NCBI GenBank assembly: GCA_036937835.1
Contig: CM072861.1
Span: 8,425,501 to 8,489,500, forward strand
Length of the DNA: 64,000 bases
DNA from: Pampus argenteus
Taxonomy: Eukaryota > Chordata > Actinopteri > Scombriformes > Stromateidae
Direction: 5' to 3'
Part shown: piece after piece, positions 1 to 9,947 of the stretch
Layout of the letters: the number at the start of each line of letters is the position of its first letter
Numbering within the stretch: position 1 is the stretch's first letter
Position numbers and translations under genes: made by a program
Notes under the pieces: generated by a model
The model's database searches: none
What the model saw: only the letters and a program-made list of their open reading frames with translations
Told to the model about the DNA's origin: nothing

Positions 1-1566
1 CGTTTTCGGTTCCTGCACCTAATTTTCAAACGCTCTGAGCATTTCGACCAAAAATGAATTAGTTCAGAACCCGAAAATTTGTTCCCAGCTGGAATTAAAC
101 AGGATGTAACGGTGCACGGTACACAGAATGCAGTGGGTGCATATATACCATACAGTTCTGCTCAGTCCATCAGTCAGGGCTGAACCATCACAGCACATCA
201 GCTCCTTTCTGCTACTGATGTTCACAAACAGGAGGCTGAAACATCTTCCAAGTACTGATCCACATGTTCTTCACAGATATTGTGCAACACACAACAGACA
301 CTTTGTAAGGTCCAATTGGCAGTAAGTGCTCTTTAGGAGACACCATCATCTACTTTTTAGTCTCCCAAAAGTTGCCTTCATGATTGCACATGCACTGCTT
401 AATCTGATATTGTACCTCTGTTGCTGCCTGTATCAGAAAAAAGCCAAGTTTACAATGGGTACACAGGGTCTCTAATTAAACAGGGTCTTATGTCATGACT
501 ATAGATATTGATAGTGTGTTGGCAAAAAAAAAAAAAAACGTCCATCGCTCACCACTTCAAAAAAAAAAACTAAACAGAAAGGTGACTCACACTCCAGTAT
601 TCACTGTTGGTGGCCAGTCTCCACAGGGTGATCGCAACCCATATATTTACTGGTATACACAAATGGTAGTTGGTGTTTTTCCTTTGCAGAAACGGGGCCA
701 AGAAGATGACAGATGTAATTAAAGGACTCCTGTGACACCCGAAAGTTGCGCATTAACTACTAGTTTTGAAGCCAGGAACAATAGCGTTCCACCATAGCTG
801 CATATGTGGATGTGGAGATATATATATATATTGCACATAATACATAAATCTTCTTATCATTATTAGTTGGTCCATACTTGTTTTTTGTAGATAAAATCAA
901 TCATCTGTTATAACAGAATAAAAGCTTGCAGTAATCAATGCAATCCACCACCTTGCTACTACCGTTTACTTCTGTTGTGCAACGCCCTCCGTTGATAGTG
1001 TAGTTGGAAATACTTGGAAACACAATTCGAAGCAGACTTTCAACACAGGACTGAATTATCTTCACGTGAGCACAGACAGCATCAGCAATACTATCAGGTA
1101 TTACATCCTTCTGCAGCTACACCTGAAAAGGCAAAAAAAAAATCCCTGAAGAAATTCTTCAGGAAGTGATAAATATGTTGAGATCAGCAGCCTTCAGTTA
1201 GATCAAAACACATCAGCCTGCAAGCCCCGTGTGCATCGCTGCTGGAAGCAGAAACTTTGGGAAATCACTTTTTAAAAATCTCACACTTCTGTTCCTACTT
1301 ATTCACCTGCAGCATTTCATTTTCCGAAGTGGCTTATATAACAAAATTACATTTTCTTTCCGCTGTTGTGGCTCACACACATAGAAAGTGATTGGCTGAT
1401 GGCATTGCTGCAACACCAATCTCTGGACAGATAAGCCTTCATATTCCAAAACACACACACCTGCCTCTTGTCTGCTGTAACGCTTCGAGCACATCACAGT
1501 TAAGAGTTTAATCATGGAAAGACTGGGATTGTTTTTATTTCCAGTTAGATCTTTGTTCATTATTTG
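1..1566. other. upstream non-coding sequence
   Basis: No gene is recognised. The open frames here are short (at most 85 codons), lack domain-like sequence and have no convincing splice context. The stretch holds short A-runs near 525 and 560 and a small (TA)n tract near 820. It is AT-rich and looks like ordinary intergenic DNA upstream of ankrd50. Confidence 0.5.
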
Positions 1567-1585
1567 TGGTGGAAAGTAACTAAGT

Positions 1586-1631
1586 ACATTTACTATAACT
1601 AAGTACTGAGGTACTTAGTTATAGTAAATGT
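1586..1631. repeat. perfect 21-bp inverted repeat, 4-base loop
   Basis: Arms 1586-1606 and 1611-1631 are exact reverse complements around the loop TGAG (1607-1610). The arm starts ACATTTACTATAACTAAG. It lies just inside the left end of the outer transposon-like repeat, where my recollection of the family has no such hairpin. It therefore looks like a local inverted duplication in this copy. Confidence 0.9.
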
Positions 1632-1710
1632 GCCACTTTATGTTTCCACTCTATTGCATTTCAAATGGAAATATTGAACTTTTTACTCCACTATATTCAT
1701 TTGACAACTT

Positions 1711-2018
1711 CAGTGGTTCCCATCCATTTTGGCTTGTGGCGTCTTACAAAAAGCAGTGTGCGGTCGGAATCACATTTCAGATGTCTGTGAGTTGTTAACA
1801 GCTCCATTCGATAGTGATCTTTCCCTCTAAACTTCTCACATGGTTTCATTTCAATAAATGTTCAAATGATCTCATAAATCCAAAAACTGAAAGCAGATTT
1901 GTGTATCAGAACTTTTGGGGGGGGGTTTTTCGTTCCTCTCCCAATAATCATCTCCCAGCAGCTCACATGTATCTTATGATCCGTTGGAGGGGCCCGACCC
2001 CTAGGTTGAGAACCACTA
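1711..2018 (+). mobile_element. hAT-like MITE nested in the outer repeat
   Basis: The element starts CAGTGGTTCCCA and ends TTGAGAACCACT, so its tips are inverted. These ends match the CAGTGGTTCTCAA type typical of hAT (Charlie-like) non-autonomous elements, as known from vertebrate repeats. It sits inside the outer repeat (1567-2282), so it inserted later. No clean 8-bp target duplication is visible: the flanks GACAACTT and AATAAACT match only partly, which fits the loss of outer-element sequence at the junction. It has no coding capacity. Confidence 0.55.
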
Positions 2019-2282
2019 GAATAAACTAGCTATTAATATATAACACAGTTCAAATTAGCTACACTAACATGTTGCTTACACACTACAATGCTACTATATA
2101 TAATATCAGTCAAAGGGACCGAACCATTACATTTACAATACAGTACTATATGTACCTTTTACTGATAATACTTTTACTTATCAATATTTTTCATGTAGGA
2201 CTTTTATTTGCAGTGGGGTATTTTTACATTGCTGTATTGGTACTTTTACTTTAATAAAGAATCTGAGTACTTCTTCCACCAC

Positions 2283-2810
2283 TATTGAAATACACAAAAA
2301 AGGAGTCAGTAATACTGTAATATGTACCTAAGTAAGTCTAGATAATGTAATGGTATTAGGGCATATTGCTATAAAAGGCCTCTTCAATAAACTGTAGAAA
2401 CTTCTCCCATTTCATAAACAAGTGATCACAGTTTGCGGCTTACCATAACCAACAACTTTTCATTTTTAACATCCATTCGAACCCATGTGACTCTCATATG
2501 ACATCCCGTTGGACTAATGACCAACATGTGACCCCGGCAACTCTCAAGGTGTAAACGATCCTACATAAAAGCGAGTCCAGTAGCACTTTGCTTTCAGCTG
2601 TGGTTTTAATGAGCAGAAAATGCTACTGATTACAAGCAGCTTCTTGCTCAGTTTTCCAGTGGTGTGCTATCAATCTCCTCCAGCCCAAAAATCAGCGCTG
2701 TCAGAATCCATTCATCAACAAACTTGGGCAGATTTTTACAAACACACACAATAATACACACACACGATCTGATAAATATTGACATGTTTAGGTTAGTATT
2801 AAGTTTTGTT

Positions 2811-2849
<39 letters not shown>

Positions 2850-3080
2850 CATTTTATAGTTACTTATTATTATTATTATATTTGTTTTATTTGTTTTATT
2901 TTTTATTATTATATCTATTTTTGAATAAGTGGCCGACTTCATGAGAAGATAATATGTAATGTAAAAAAAACCAAAACCATAATATTAAACAAGTATTGTC
3001 CACCTCATAATATGGAACTAATGGCGACATGAGGGTAAAACACCAACTCCCATAAGGCCTTGCGCCGCCCTTTGCTGTGT
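2283..3080. other. non-coding sequence upstream of ankrd50 exon 1
   Basis: The stretch contains an ATA-triplet microsatellite (about 2812-2849) followed by TTAT-rich sequence to about 2925. From about 3050 the base composition becomes more GC-rich toward the presumed first exon. I see no clear TATA box. The core promoter of ankrd50 should lie at the right end of this stretch, but I cannot place the start site from sequence alone. Confidence 0.45.
2812..2849. repeat. (ATA)n microsatellite
   Basis: About twelve to thirteen uninterrupted AAT-type triplets are visible. Confidence 0.95.
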
Positions 3081-3367
3081 GCTCTGCATGCAGTGGGGAG
3101 AGATGTGGAGTGTTTGGAGGCGGAGAGTCAGTCGGCTGGCTCACTGTGTCGGGCAGCAGGAGGAGCCGACACCGACTGAAAAAGACCGACTCAAAGAAAG
3201 ACATGAACGTTGCTCAAATGCAGAAATTTGAGCTTTGAATTGTACCGGTCGGAACGGTCGAGTGGTTTAACCGAGACGTTTGGTTTTTGTTTTTAACGTG
3301 GACAGAAAGGGTGTTGACTACAGACACAACAACCCCCCCAAAAAACACCAAGAGGAATCGGCAAAAG
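3080..3367 (+). other. ankrd50: ankrd50 exon 1 (probable, non-coding)
   Basis: This is a GC-richer stretch just upstream of a strong donor (AAAAG then GTGAGAGG, GT at 3368-3369), placed 1.2 kb before the leader exon. It has no long open frame and carries a short upstream ORF at 3203. The start near 3080 is a guess from composition, while the donor is seen directly. A non-coding first exon fits the usual organisation of ANKRD50. RNA data would be needed to fix the transcription start. Confidence 0.45.
3203..3238 (+). promoter_or_regulatory. upstream ORF in exon 1, 11 codons
   Basis: ATG at 3203 has G at -3, an adequate start context. It runs 11 codons to TGA at 3236-3238, and a second in-frame ATG lies at 3218. 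It would be the first start codon met by a scanning ribosome if exon 1 begins before 3200. Confidence 0.35.
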
Positions 3368-4570
3368 GTGAGAGGAAAACCGTTTGGGGCTCAGAGAGAG
3401 AGATTTGAAACTGTAGCGAAAATAGTGAAACGCTCCACAATTGGCTTAATTGAAGTTTAAGGAACTGTTTTGGTTGACTGCAGTAACACGGCAGGCTACA
3501 TTTAACGTTTATATGTGCTGGGTTTTTTTTTAGCTAAATGCATGCAATTGTTAGCTAGTCTGGGGTTTTTTTTCTGTGTTTTTTTTTAAAAGCCTCCATA
3601 GGTGTAAATTGTATCCCATCTGAAATGGGTGAGGTTTGTCTGGCCATACAAAAGACTTGTGCTGCCTTTTCAGTCACTGGAGTCAATTCGTGTCGTCTGC
3701 TCTGATAGATTATTAGTCGCCCTCCGCCTCGGAGCACAGCTGACCCTTTCATATATTCACCATTTATTATGAGCTTTGTGTTGAAAGGTGGAAATGGATC
3801 GCAGCCTGTGTGAAACCTTGTTGTTTGGCAGCGTTACAAAGTAACCAGAAAGACCTTGCGCGTGCGTGCGTGCGTGTGTGTGTGTGTGTGTGACTTTTCT
3901 TGGCTGCATTTCCTCCAGTATTGAGAAGCAGTAGTGATGAGTGATGATGAGAAACAGAAATATAATAAAAAAAAAAAGCTTAGATTTAATACACCCCCCC
4001 CCCCTTTTTTTTTTTTTTTTTTTTTAAAGATCCATCAATCCATCATCATGGCCCTCAACACCATTTCCTAATCACTATCATATACACTCCAAGACCAAGG
4101 TCTGCTTGATTTCTCACAGCCTAAAAGGCTCTTAAAACCGATGTTTAGGTGGGGTTACCTTCCACTTCCACCCATGTAACCGACCCCTGTAAGTGCAGGA
4201 AAAGGGGTCCTCTCATTTTGGACTTTTTCCCCCCAACAGTCCAGGACGGATGTGGACTGTTTGGGATTTAAAGCCACATAGGAAGGAAGGGGGGGGGGAT
4301 CAGTGGGTCGACTGGAGAAACTGGACGATCCCCTGCCAAGAATTCAGTTGCAGGGCAGGCAGTGATGTGGTTAGTGGAGGATAAAAGCACTTAACTTACC
4401 CATCTTTTGTAACTGGAGGAACAGGATTAAGGTCTAAAATAGTAGCATGCATCATAATAAGTAGCGTCAAATTGTTTGAAAGCCTACTTGGATAATTGTG
4501 CATATACATCATAAAGTTGTATTTTAATTTCTGCCCTAATTGAGCTTTTATTTCTGTCTCTGTTTTCCAG
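3368..4570 (+). other. ankrd50: ankrd50 intron 1 (probable)
   Basis: It is bounded by GTGAGA at 3368 and by a classic acceptor (pyrimidine-rich TTTCTGTCTCTGTTTTCCAG ending at 4570). It contains a CGTG/GT microsatellite (about 3859-3892) and a C-run followed by a T-run (about 3994-4025). No coding sequence was recognised. Confidence 0.5.
3859..3892. repeat. (CGTG)n then (GT)n microsatellite
   Basis: CGTG units grade into pure GT dinucleotides, followed by ACTTTTC. Confidence 0.9.
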
Positions 4571-4636
4571 GGGGAAAGCCAGGTTTAGAATATTATTGGA
4601 GAAATTGACTCGGCACTGGCAGCCTCGTCCGCGTTA

Positions 4637-4797
4637 ATGTAATGGAAACGTGCTTTGGTTATCCCCGGTAGCATCTGACATGTATCAGCGGAAATCTATC
4701 AGCAACTCCCATGGCTAATTGTATCAAGCGGTGGCTTGAGTTTACCAGTGGATGCACTCAAGGGCCGGGTGCACTGCCATGCCCAGCGCCATGCTAA
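4637..4797 (+). promoter_or_regulatory. upstream ORF cluster A in the ankrd50 leader
   Basis: Four small upstream ORFs overlap or abut. The first is a start-stop ORF, ATG TAA at 4637-4642. The second, 4642-4671 (9 codons), has its ATG sharing the A of that stop and a strong context (G at -3, G at +4). The third is 4680-4718 (12 codons, G at -3). The fourth is 4711-4797 (28 codons, C at -3). All end well before the main start at 5188, so reinitiation is possible. Ribosome effects are inferred; only the ORFs themselves are seen. Confidence 0.4.
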
Positions 4798-4895
4798 AGC
4801 AACACACTCATAATAACAAGGAGCACTCAGTACAACCAGTGGGAAAGCTGTGGAAAAAGTTGGTGGAAAATCTATGGTTTGAGCCTCGATTTTGA
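4752..4895 (+). promoter_or_regulatory. 47-codon upstream ORF in the ankrd50 leader
   Basis: ATG at 4752 has a weak context (T at -3). The next in-frame ATG at 4779 and the one at 4791 (GCC before ATG) are better placed. It ends at TGA 4893-4895. The predicted peptide is basic and carries no recognised domain. It is the longest non-overlapping upstream ORF in the leader and would make a microprotein if translated. Confidence 0.35.
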
Positions 4896-5071
4896 TTTCT
4901 TTTTTTTTTTTTTATTTTGACCTAGATATTCTGTAAAGCACTATAGCTTAGCTGCTTTCCCTGCCGTCTGCAGCGGCTCCTCTCTACTTTCACTCATTTT
5001 GGCCTCTTCTCTTCATAACCACCAAGAACGGCTAAGTGCAACCTGCTTTCTGAGAGGCACTTTTGCAGTCG

Positions 5072-5124
5072 ATGTAATGGATGTTCAAATTTACAGCCGG
5101 CCTTTGCTGGAATTGAAGATGTGA
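5072..5124 (+). promoter_or_regulatory. start-stop ORF plus 15-codon upstream ORF
   Basis: ATG TAA at 5072-5077 is followed by an overlapping ATG at 5077 that runs 15 codons to TGA at 5122-5124. The ten bases ATGTAATGGA here are identical to those at 4637-4646. Confidence 0.4.
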
Positions 5125-5146
5125 GGGTCAGAATAAAGGGACCCCT

Positions 5147-5296
5147 ATGAAGAGGAGGAATAGGTGGAACAGCAGCACAAGATCAAAATGGCTCAAACCA
5201 GTTTGCTGCAGGGGAAGCGCTTTTACTGCCGGGAGTGGGTTTTCCATAAGATCCAGCATTGCCTCCAGGAGAAAACCAACAGCCTCAGCGGAGTGA
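5147..5296 (+). promoter_or_regulatory. 49-codon upstream ORF overlapping the ankrd50 start
   Basis: ATG at 5147 is out of frame with the main ATG at 5188 (41 bases upstream) and stays open to TGA at 5294-5296, about 100 bases into the coding region. Its context is weak (C at -3, A at +4), so most ribosomes should scan past it. Overlapping upstream ORFs like this usually lower main-ORF translation. Confidence 0.4.
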
Positions 5297-5693
5297 GCAG
5301 CACTCCCAGTAAGCAGCCTCCACTGGCGCCCGGCGGGGGTGCGTCTAACACCGGCAGCCTGACAGCAGGTTCTGCAAAGACAGGTAGCTCCTGGGGAGTG
5401 TTGCTGGTAGGAGGTCCAGGAAGCGGGAAAACTGCACTTTGCACGGAGCTGTTATGGCCCACGTTGACACAGGGATCCCACCGGGGTCTGCACCAGCAGA
5501 GCCTGGCTTTCCACTTCTGCCGGGCGGACGACTCAGACACGCTGTGCGTTGGGGGGTTCATCCGAGGGTTGGTGGCACAGATCTGCCGCAGCGGGCTGGT
5601 ACCGGGATATGAGGAGAAGGTGCGCGACCCAGCTGTGCAGAGCACTTTGCAGCCTGGAGAGTGTGAGAGGAACCCCACAGAGGCTTTCAAGAG
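5188..5693 (+). CDS. ankrd50: ankrd50 coding exon 1: N-terminus and Walker A
   Basis: This exon encodes residues 1-168 and two bases of codon 169. The start was set at ATG 5188 because the peptide from there (MAQTSLLQGK, then FYCREWVFHK) is the recognisable ANKRD50 N-terminus, and the context AAAATGG is strong. The in-frame GTG at 5164 is not needed. Residues 30-67 are a Ser/Gly/Pro-rich, variable spacer. The P-loop GGPGSGKT lies at residues 75-82, with the invariant Lys81 and Thr82. The block around DTLCVGGFIRGLVAQICRSG is typical of the family's STAND-type NTPase region. The exon ends at AAGAG with donor GTAAGG (GT at 5694) in phase 2, which joins exactly to the exon at 15983. The protein is reported to act in SNX27-retromer endosome-to-surface recycling; the nucleotide-dependent role is inferred. 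Confidence 0.95.
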
Positions 5694-7929
5694 GTAAGGA
5701 CACACACAATCATACAATCATATAAAACGACCACAACCAGATGATCTCACTGATTGGCTCACGTTCAGACAGAGGAGGAATGGAATCTATGAATGTAATA
5801 CTGAAATGATTAGTTGACGCTCTCCGGCTCCTGCTTCTCACATGTGACAATTTGCTGCTTTTCTCTGTTCTGTCATTATACAGTTATTCTGTTGTTTGGA
5901 CAAAATAAGTTATTTGAAAATGTTTTTTTTTTGTGTTTTTTTTAATCTTTATTAATTAAGATAAAAATATTTAATTAAAAAAAAACATCAAATGGAAATA
6001 ATTTTTTTGTTGCAGCATATTCTTTAGCATACATAATTCATGTCTGTCTCAATAACATCTTCTGTAAAAACATGCAGTTTTGACCCTAATACACCTCTCT
6101 GGTGTGCCCAGGTAATGTTGGAAATCTAGGAATTTGGTTTGCCTCGAAATGTAAAATACAAAACCAACCCCTCCCCCCACCTACTCCACCTCCTGACCCT
6201 GATGTAGCCCCCCACCCCCCTCCTTTTTTTTTTTTTTTTTTTTTTACTGCTGCTCACACTCATCACATAGCTCCGCCTCAGCAGCCCCTCAACTTATTTG
6301 ATGTCACGGTTTTGTTGGTTTTCCCCCCTGGTGTGGCATGCTGGGTGGGACTGTCCCTGCTTGGCTTCTGATTCAAGAAAGGTCAGATATTTTTAAATTT
6401 CAGGAGGCCAGAAACTCACGAGGAAGGAGCTTTGCACTGCAACTGACTCACTCAGTGACTTATCGGCTGACCTGAGTGACTGTGCCGGAGAACGATGAAG
6501 TGCACATGTGAAACTGAAGTACAGTAGGTTTGTAGACTTCCAGCAGCCCTGCCCAGGCATGTAACGCGATCAAGATGGACTGTTATTGTAGGCAGAGGCT
6601 TTAAAAGGAGCTTGTGTGCATGTGGATTACTTGCACGACTTGTCTACGCAGTATAGGTCAGGCAGTCTGTGCAGCACAGGCTGGAATGCAGCACTGAACA
6701 TACACTCACGTTTCTTGTCTGGCCATCTGGTGACGCTTATTGCACCATCTCAACATCACACACGGGGGTGGGGTGGGGTTAGTAGGTCAAATGTTCAGCA
6801 AGGTAAATCATTTTATAAATGCTCACCAGAGTCAACAGCTCAAGCCACACTTTATATATTTTATTTTTTTTAACACACTCGTTCCCAAGGAAGCGAACGC
6901 TCCTCTTGTCATCTGCTCCTAATCATGCCGCCACTACCGATGACTCTGACTTCAGTTTGACCCTCTCAGATAAAAGGCAGGTTATCGTAGGGACATAAAC
7001 AGAGACTTGAACCCAGCGGGGACGGACTTCTCACTTCAGCTCTGCTCTGTGTCACAGTGGACGTCGAGGGCCTTTTTTTTTTTTTTTTGCAGACAGTCAC
7101 AGTAGCTCAACTGTGCTGTAGCACTTAACTCCATGCTCCCTAACTCTGTCTCAACAAAGACTTATCATCACGGCCTGTTTTTGTTTATGAGCCAAATACG
7201 CACTTCGCTGAATGCCTTATCGCCATCTCAGGTGTAAAAGCGTCTCAGGCGCCGTTGTACACAAATAATCTTAATGGCTCCCCTGGTGTTCTAGATACTA
7301 TCTGGTTTCAGGAAGCCAACACTGTCAGCTGCATCTGGCAGTGACATTAAAAAAAAAACAACAAATGAAAACAGGATTAGAAAATGAAAGGGGTGTAAAA
7401 AAAATGTAATTATTATTCCAGCATTATGGCCTCTAATTTACATCAGAAATAAGGGCGCTTGCTTGATTCAACAGATCCAGGACTGTTCTTTACTCTGTAA
7501 AAGTTCTACGCGTTTGGTTCAGTTAAGGGTCTTATTTATCACAGATTGTTGGGGAGCTTTTAACCCCCACCAACCCCCTTCCAGCTGTGATTTTAAACGT
7601 TAGCTAGTGGGTGAATGCAAGAGGCCCTGCCAAATTCTTTAGCCTAGTCAAAGACAAACAAGTCTGTTTGTTGATAGTAATCACCAGTCGTGTGTTAATA
7701 CACTGAAACTGGTTCAGACATGGGTTTACGTCCACTCTGTACAACTTGATCACTGCTTTTCCCCCATCTGGCCATCTGCAGCCAGACTTTTGACATTTTG
7801 ATCAAGATTTGTAATTGTGTATCAATAAATCTCCATTTTAGTACATTTTGTGTATCACCTCAGCTGTATGTTTTCACTGTGCAAATATGTAAATGAAAAC
7901 AATGAAACCTTATAACTGAGGCGAGTAGT

Positions 7930-8215
7930 GCAGTATGAAGTATTTGTATACCCTTAAGGGGTGCAGTTTTAGTTCAGTAAAAGTGCAGGTGTCTTAATAG
8001 CAAGTATCAAAAGTAAAAGTGCTCCTTAAACACAACATTTATTTATTCTAATGTAGGAGCGGGTTGAAGTGGAGCTTTGTTCGAACTGCGTAATTTACTG
8101 TTAAAAGTTTGCATAGTTTAATCTATAACAATGCATCCGTTTTTACAAGCTGATCGTTATGTTTTGTGCATAAATATCAATCTGCAAAGTAACTATAGCT
8201 GGGGCTTTAACTTTT
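7930..8215 (-). mobile_element. antisense copy of the outer repeat (copy 2, partial)
   Basis: Read on the - strand it runs through TTACTTTGCAGATTGA, the ATTGTTATAGATTAAACTA block and repeated ACTTTTACT phrases, which match the interior and right part of the element at 1567-2282. Both terminal CCACCAC tips are missing, so it is truncated or badly decayed. It keeps about 85 internal bases that copy 1 lost where another element inserted. Confidence 0.5.
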
Positions 8216-9906
8216 TAACTTTAACTTCTGTTTCTCAGGCGCTAGTTAGTTGTTATCACTCCTACAGTAAAAATGCCTGAACATGTACTTTCTATCACTG
8301 TTCTAGTAGTAATATAGTAAAGGAACTGCTTGGGGTCATTATGTATGTTTCACCTAATAGTGAAACTGATTGGTTGAGTTAATATGGGCTGATAACAATA
8401 ATAGACTGACTAATATTAATAGTGCAATATCGATTCCAGTCATATCGCTCAGTCCTAATAAAATGTGTCCATTTCATGCTTTGCTTAAAGTGATTAGCAT
8501 AGCAGCAGAGGTCATGAGCCACAGTCCTTCAGATAAAGGGCGGTTTCACTTTACCTATCAGTTTGCCTGCATTCTACTGATGTCTTGTCCAGACGACAAA
8601 CCTGATACTTGTGGTACAACGGCTACTTGGACGGGTCAAATTCATTGCTATCAGTGCTATCTGATGGGTTTGACCCTTGGGTTGAAGTGTATCATCAAGG
8701 ACTTTATGTGTAGACAAAGCCAAAGCACATTCCTCCTCCTTTATCACATCTGCATTAGTCTCTGTCTTGGCTCTATCAAAGGCCACTGCCATGTTTTGAC
8801 TGGAGTTCTTCAGTTTTAATGAGCCCGTACATGTTTTCAACAACCTTCCAGCCTGCTGTCCTCTAACATGCCTCACTTTCTCCTTTCAGGACAAAAGAGC
8901 TGGATGCGAATAGGTGGAATTAACTGAGTCATGTGGGTCAAACATTTTGCTGATGGGACAAAACTGCCTTTTTAGTCTAGGTGTGACGTTACGTGAATCT
9001 GTTGTCGGGCTGTTGGCTACAATTGCAGCTGGATAAGTTTTTGTTCCTCTGCAAAGGGCACAGACTTCAGAAATGATGAATGGCTGTGGCTTAAATATGT
9101 GAAAAAGATGTGAAGTTCTTTGGCAGCGTTTTATTCCTTCACTGTGTAAGAAATTGATTCTGCAGTTTTGGATATTTGCTACAAGAAAAAAAAGTTGCCT
9201 TTTGTTTTAGTTTTTTTTGTTTTTTGGCAGCTACGGCAAACATTTCTTTGTAAAACTTTGCTTGTTGCTTTGGTCCAAAATCACTGTTGGTAATTTAGCT
9301 CCATAGTGATACAAATCAAAACAGAAGCATTTAAACATTTAAAGTTGTCAGTTTACAAGACAATATGGCAGTAGTTGGGTTTTTTTAGGACATTTTAACA
9401 GCTACAGAAAACCATTTGTAAAAATCGTTTGCCATGCTGTGATCTAACCGTTAATTACAAGACTTTTATGTGACATTAATAGAAGTTGTTGTTTTTGTCG
9501 CCTCTTTTTGTCAGATTTTTTTTTTAAACAGAATTCAAAGTTGAGCTCAACTAAAACCAACTAAGACTTTTTTTTGCATTGAGTTGCTGACCTGGGAGCT
9601 TTGGGGTTGTTATTTATTTTTTTCTTTTTGTGTTGACTTTCTGACTGTTGCACATTGGTCTGCCCTACTTATTGAGGTTAAGGGACGCTAAATGAAAGCG
9701 GCCTGTGCCTTTCATGTGGTGCACGGCTGTGGAAAACTCGCTGCAGATTAGGGCCACGTTTTAGAAAAAAAAAAAAAAAAAAGGCTCCCAGTGTGACGCA
9801 TCAACTCCAGATGAGCAGATGAGAAGAAACAGCAGCAGCACTGGTGCGGCTGCAACGATGACTCAGCAAACTGAGGCAAGGCTCTGTCTCCGCACCACTG
9901 GTGAGT

Positions 9907-9945
<39 letters not shown>
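9907..9945. repeat. (GT)n microsatellite
   Basis: An uninterrupted GT dinucleotide run of about 19 units in ankrd50 intron 2. Confidence 0.95.

Positions 9946-9947
<2 letters not shown>

Larger units (their letters stand above)
1567..2282 (+). mobile_element. non-autonomous DNA-transposon-like repeat (outer, copy 1)
   Basis: The element begins GTGGTGGAAAGTAACTAAG and ends with a segment that reads CTTCTTCCACCAC, so its tips are inverted (GTGGTGGAA against TTCCACCAC). The interior is full of TACTTTTACT-type phrases. I recognise this from memory as an interspersed repeat common in percomorph fish. A second, antisense copy lies at about 7930-8215 and shares the inner part, which is independent support from within this window. 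Copy 1 is interrupted by another element (1711-2018) and lacks about 85 bases that copy 2 still has. No clear target-site duplication was found. It has no coding capacity. The family name is not certain. Confidence 0.6.
4571..5187 (+). other. ankrd50: ankrd50 5' leader within exon 2
   Basis: This runs from the strong acceptor at 4570 to the ankrd50 start codon at 5188, continuous with the first coding exon. It contains at least nine upstream ATGs, organised into the upstream ORFs listed separately. A weaker alternative acceptor lies at 4925 (a T-rich tract then CCTAG), and its use would remove the upstream half of these ORFs. The assignment as leader rests on splice-site quality and position only. 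Confidence 0.5.

Noticed and set aside
2470..2500. CCATTCGAACCC as a tRNA T-arm on the - strand
   Set aside because: No acceptor stem, D-arm or anticodon arm could be fitted around it.
5164..5187. Upstream in-frame GTG start for ankrd50 (8 extra residues)
   Set aside because: The family N-terminus begins at the ATG at 5188, which has a strong context. GTG starts are rare in vertebrates.
5223..5717. 164-codon open frame on the - strand
   Set aside because: It is the shadow of the GC-rich first coding exon of ankrd50 and has no family resemblance.
8370..8876. 149-codon + strand frame and 100-codon - strand frame in intron 2
   Set aside because: No family resemblance, no codon-level signal visible, and they overlap each other.
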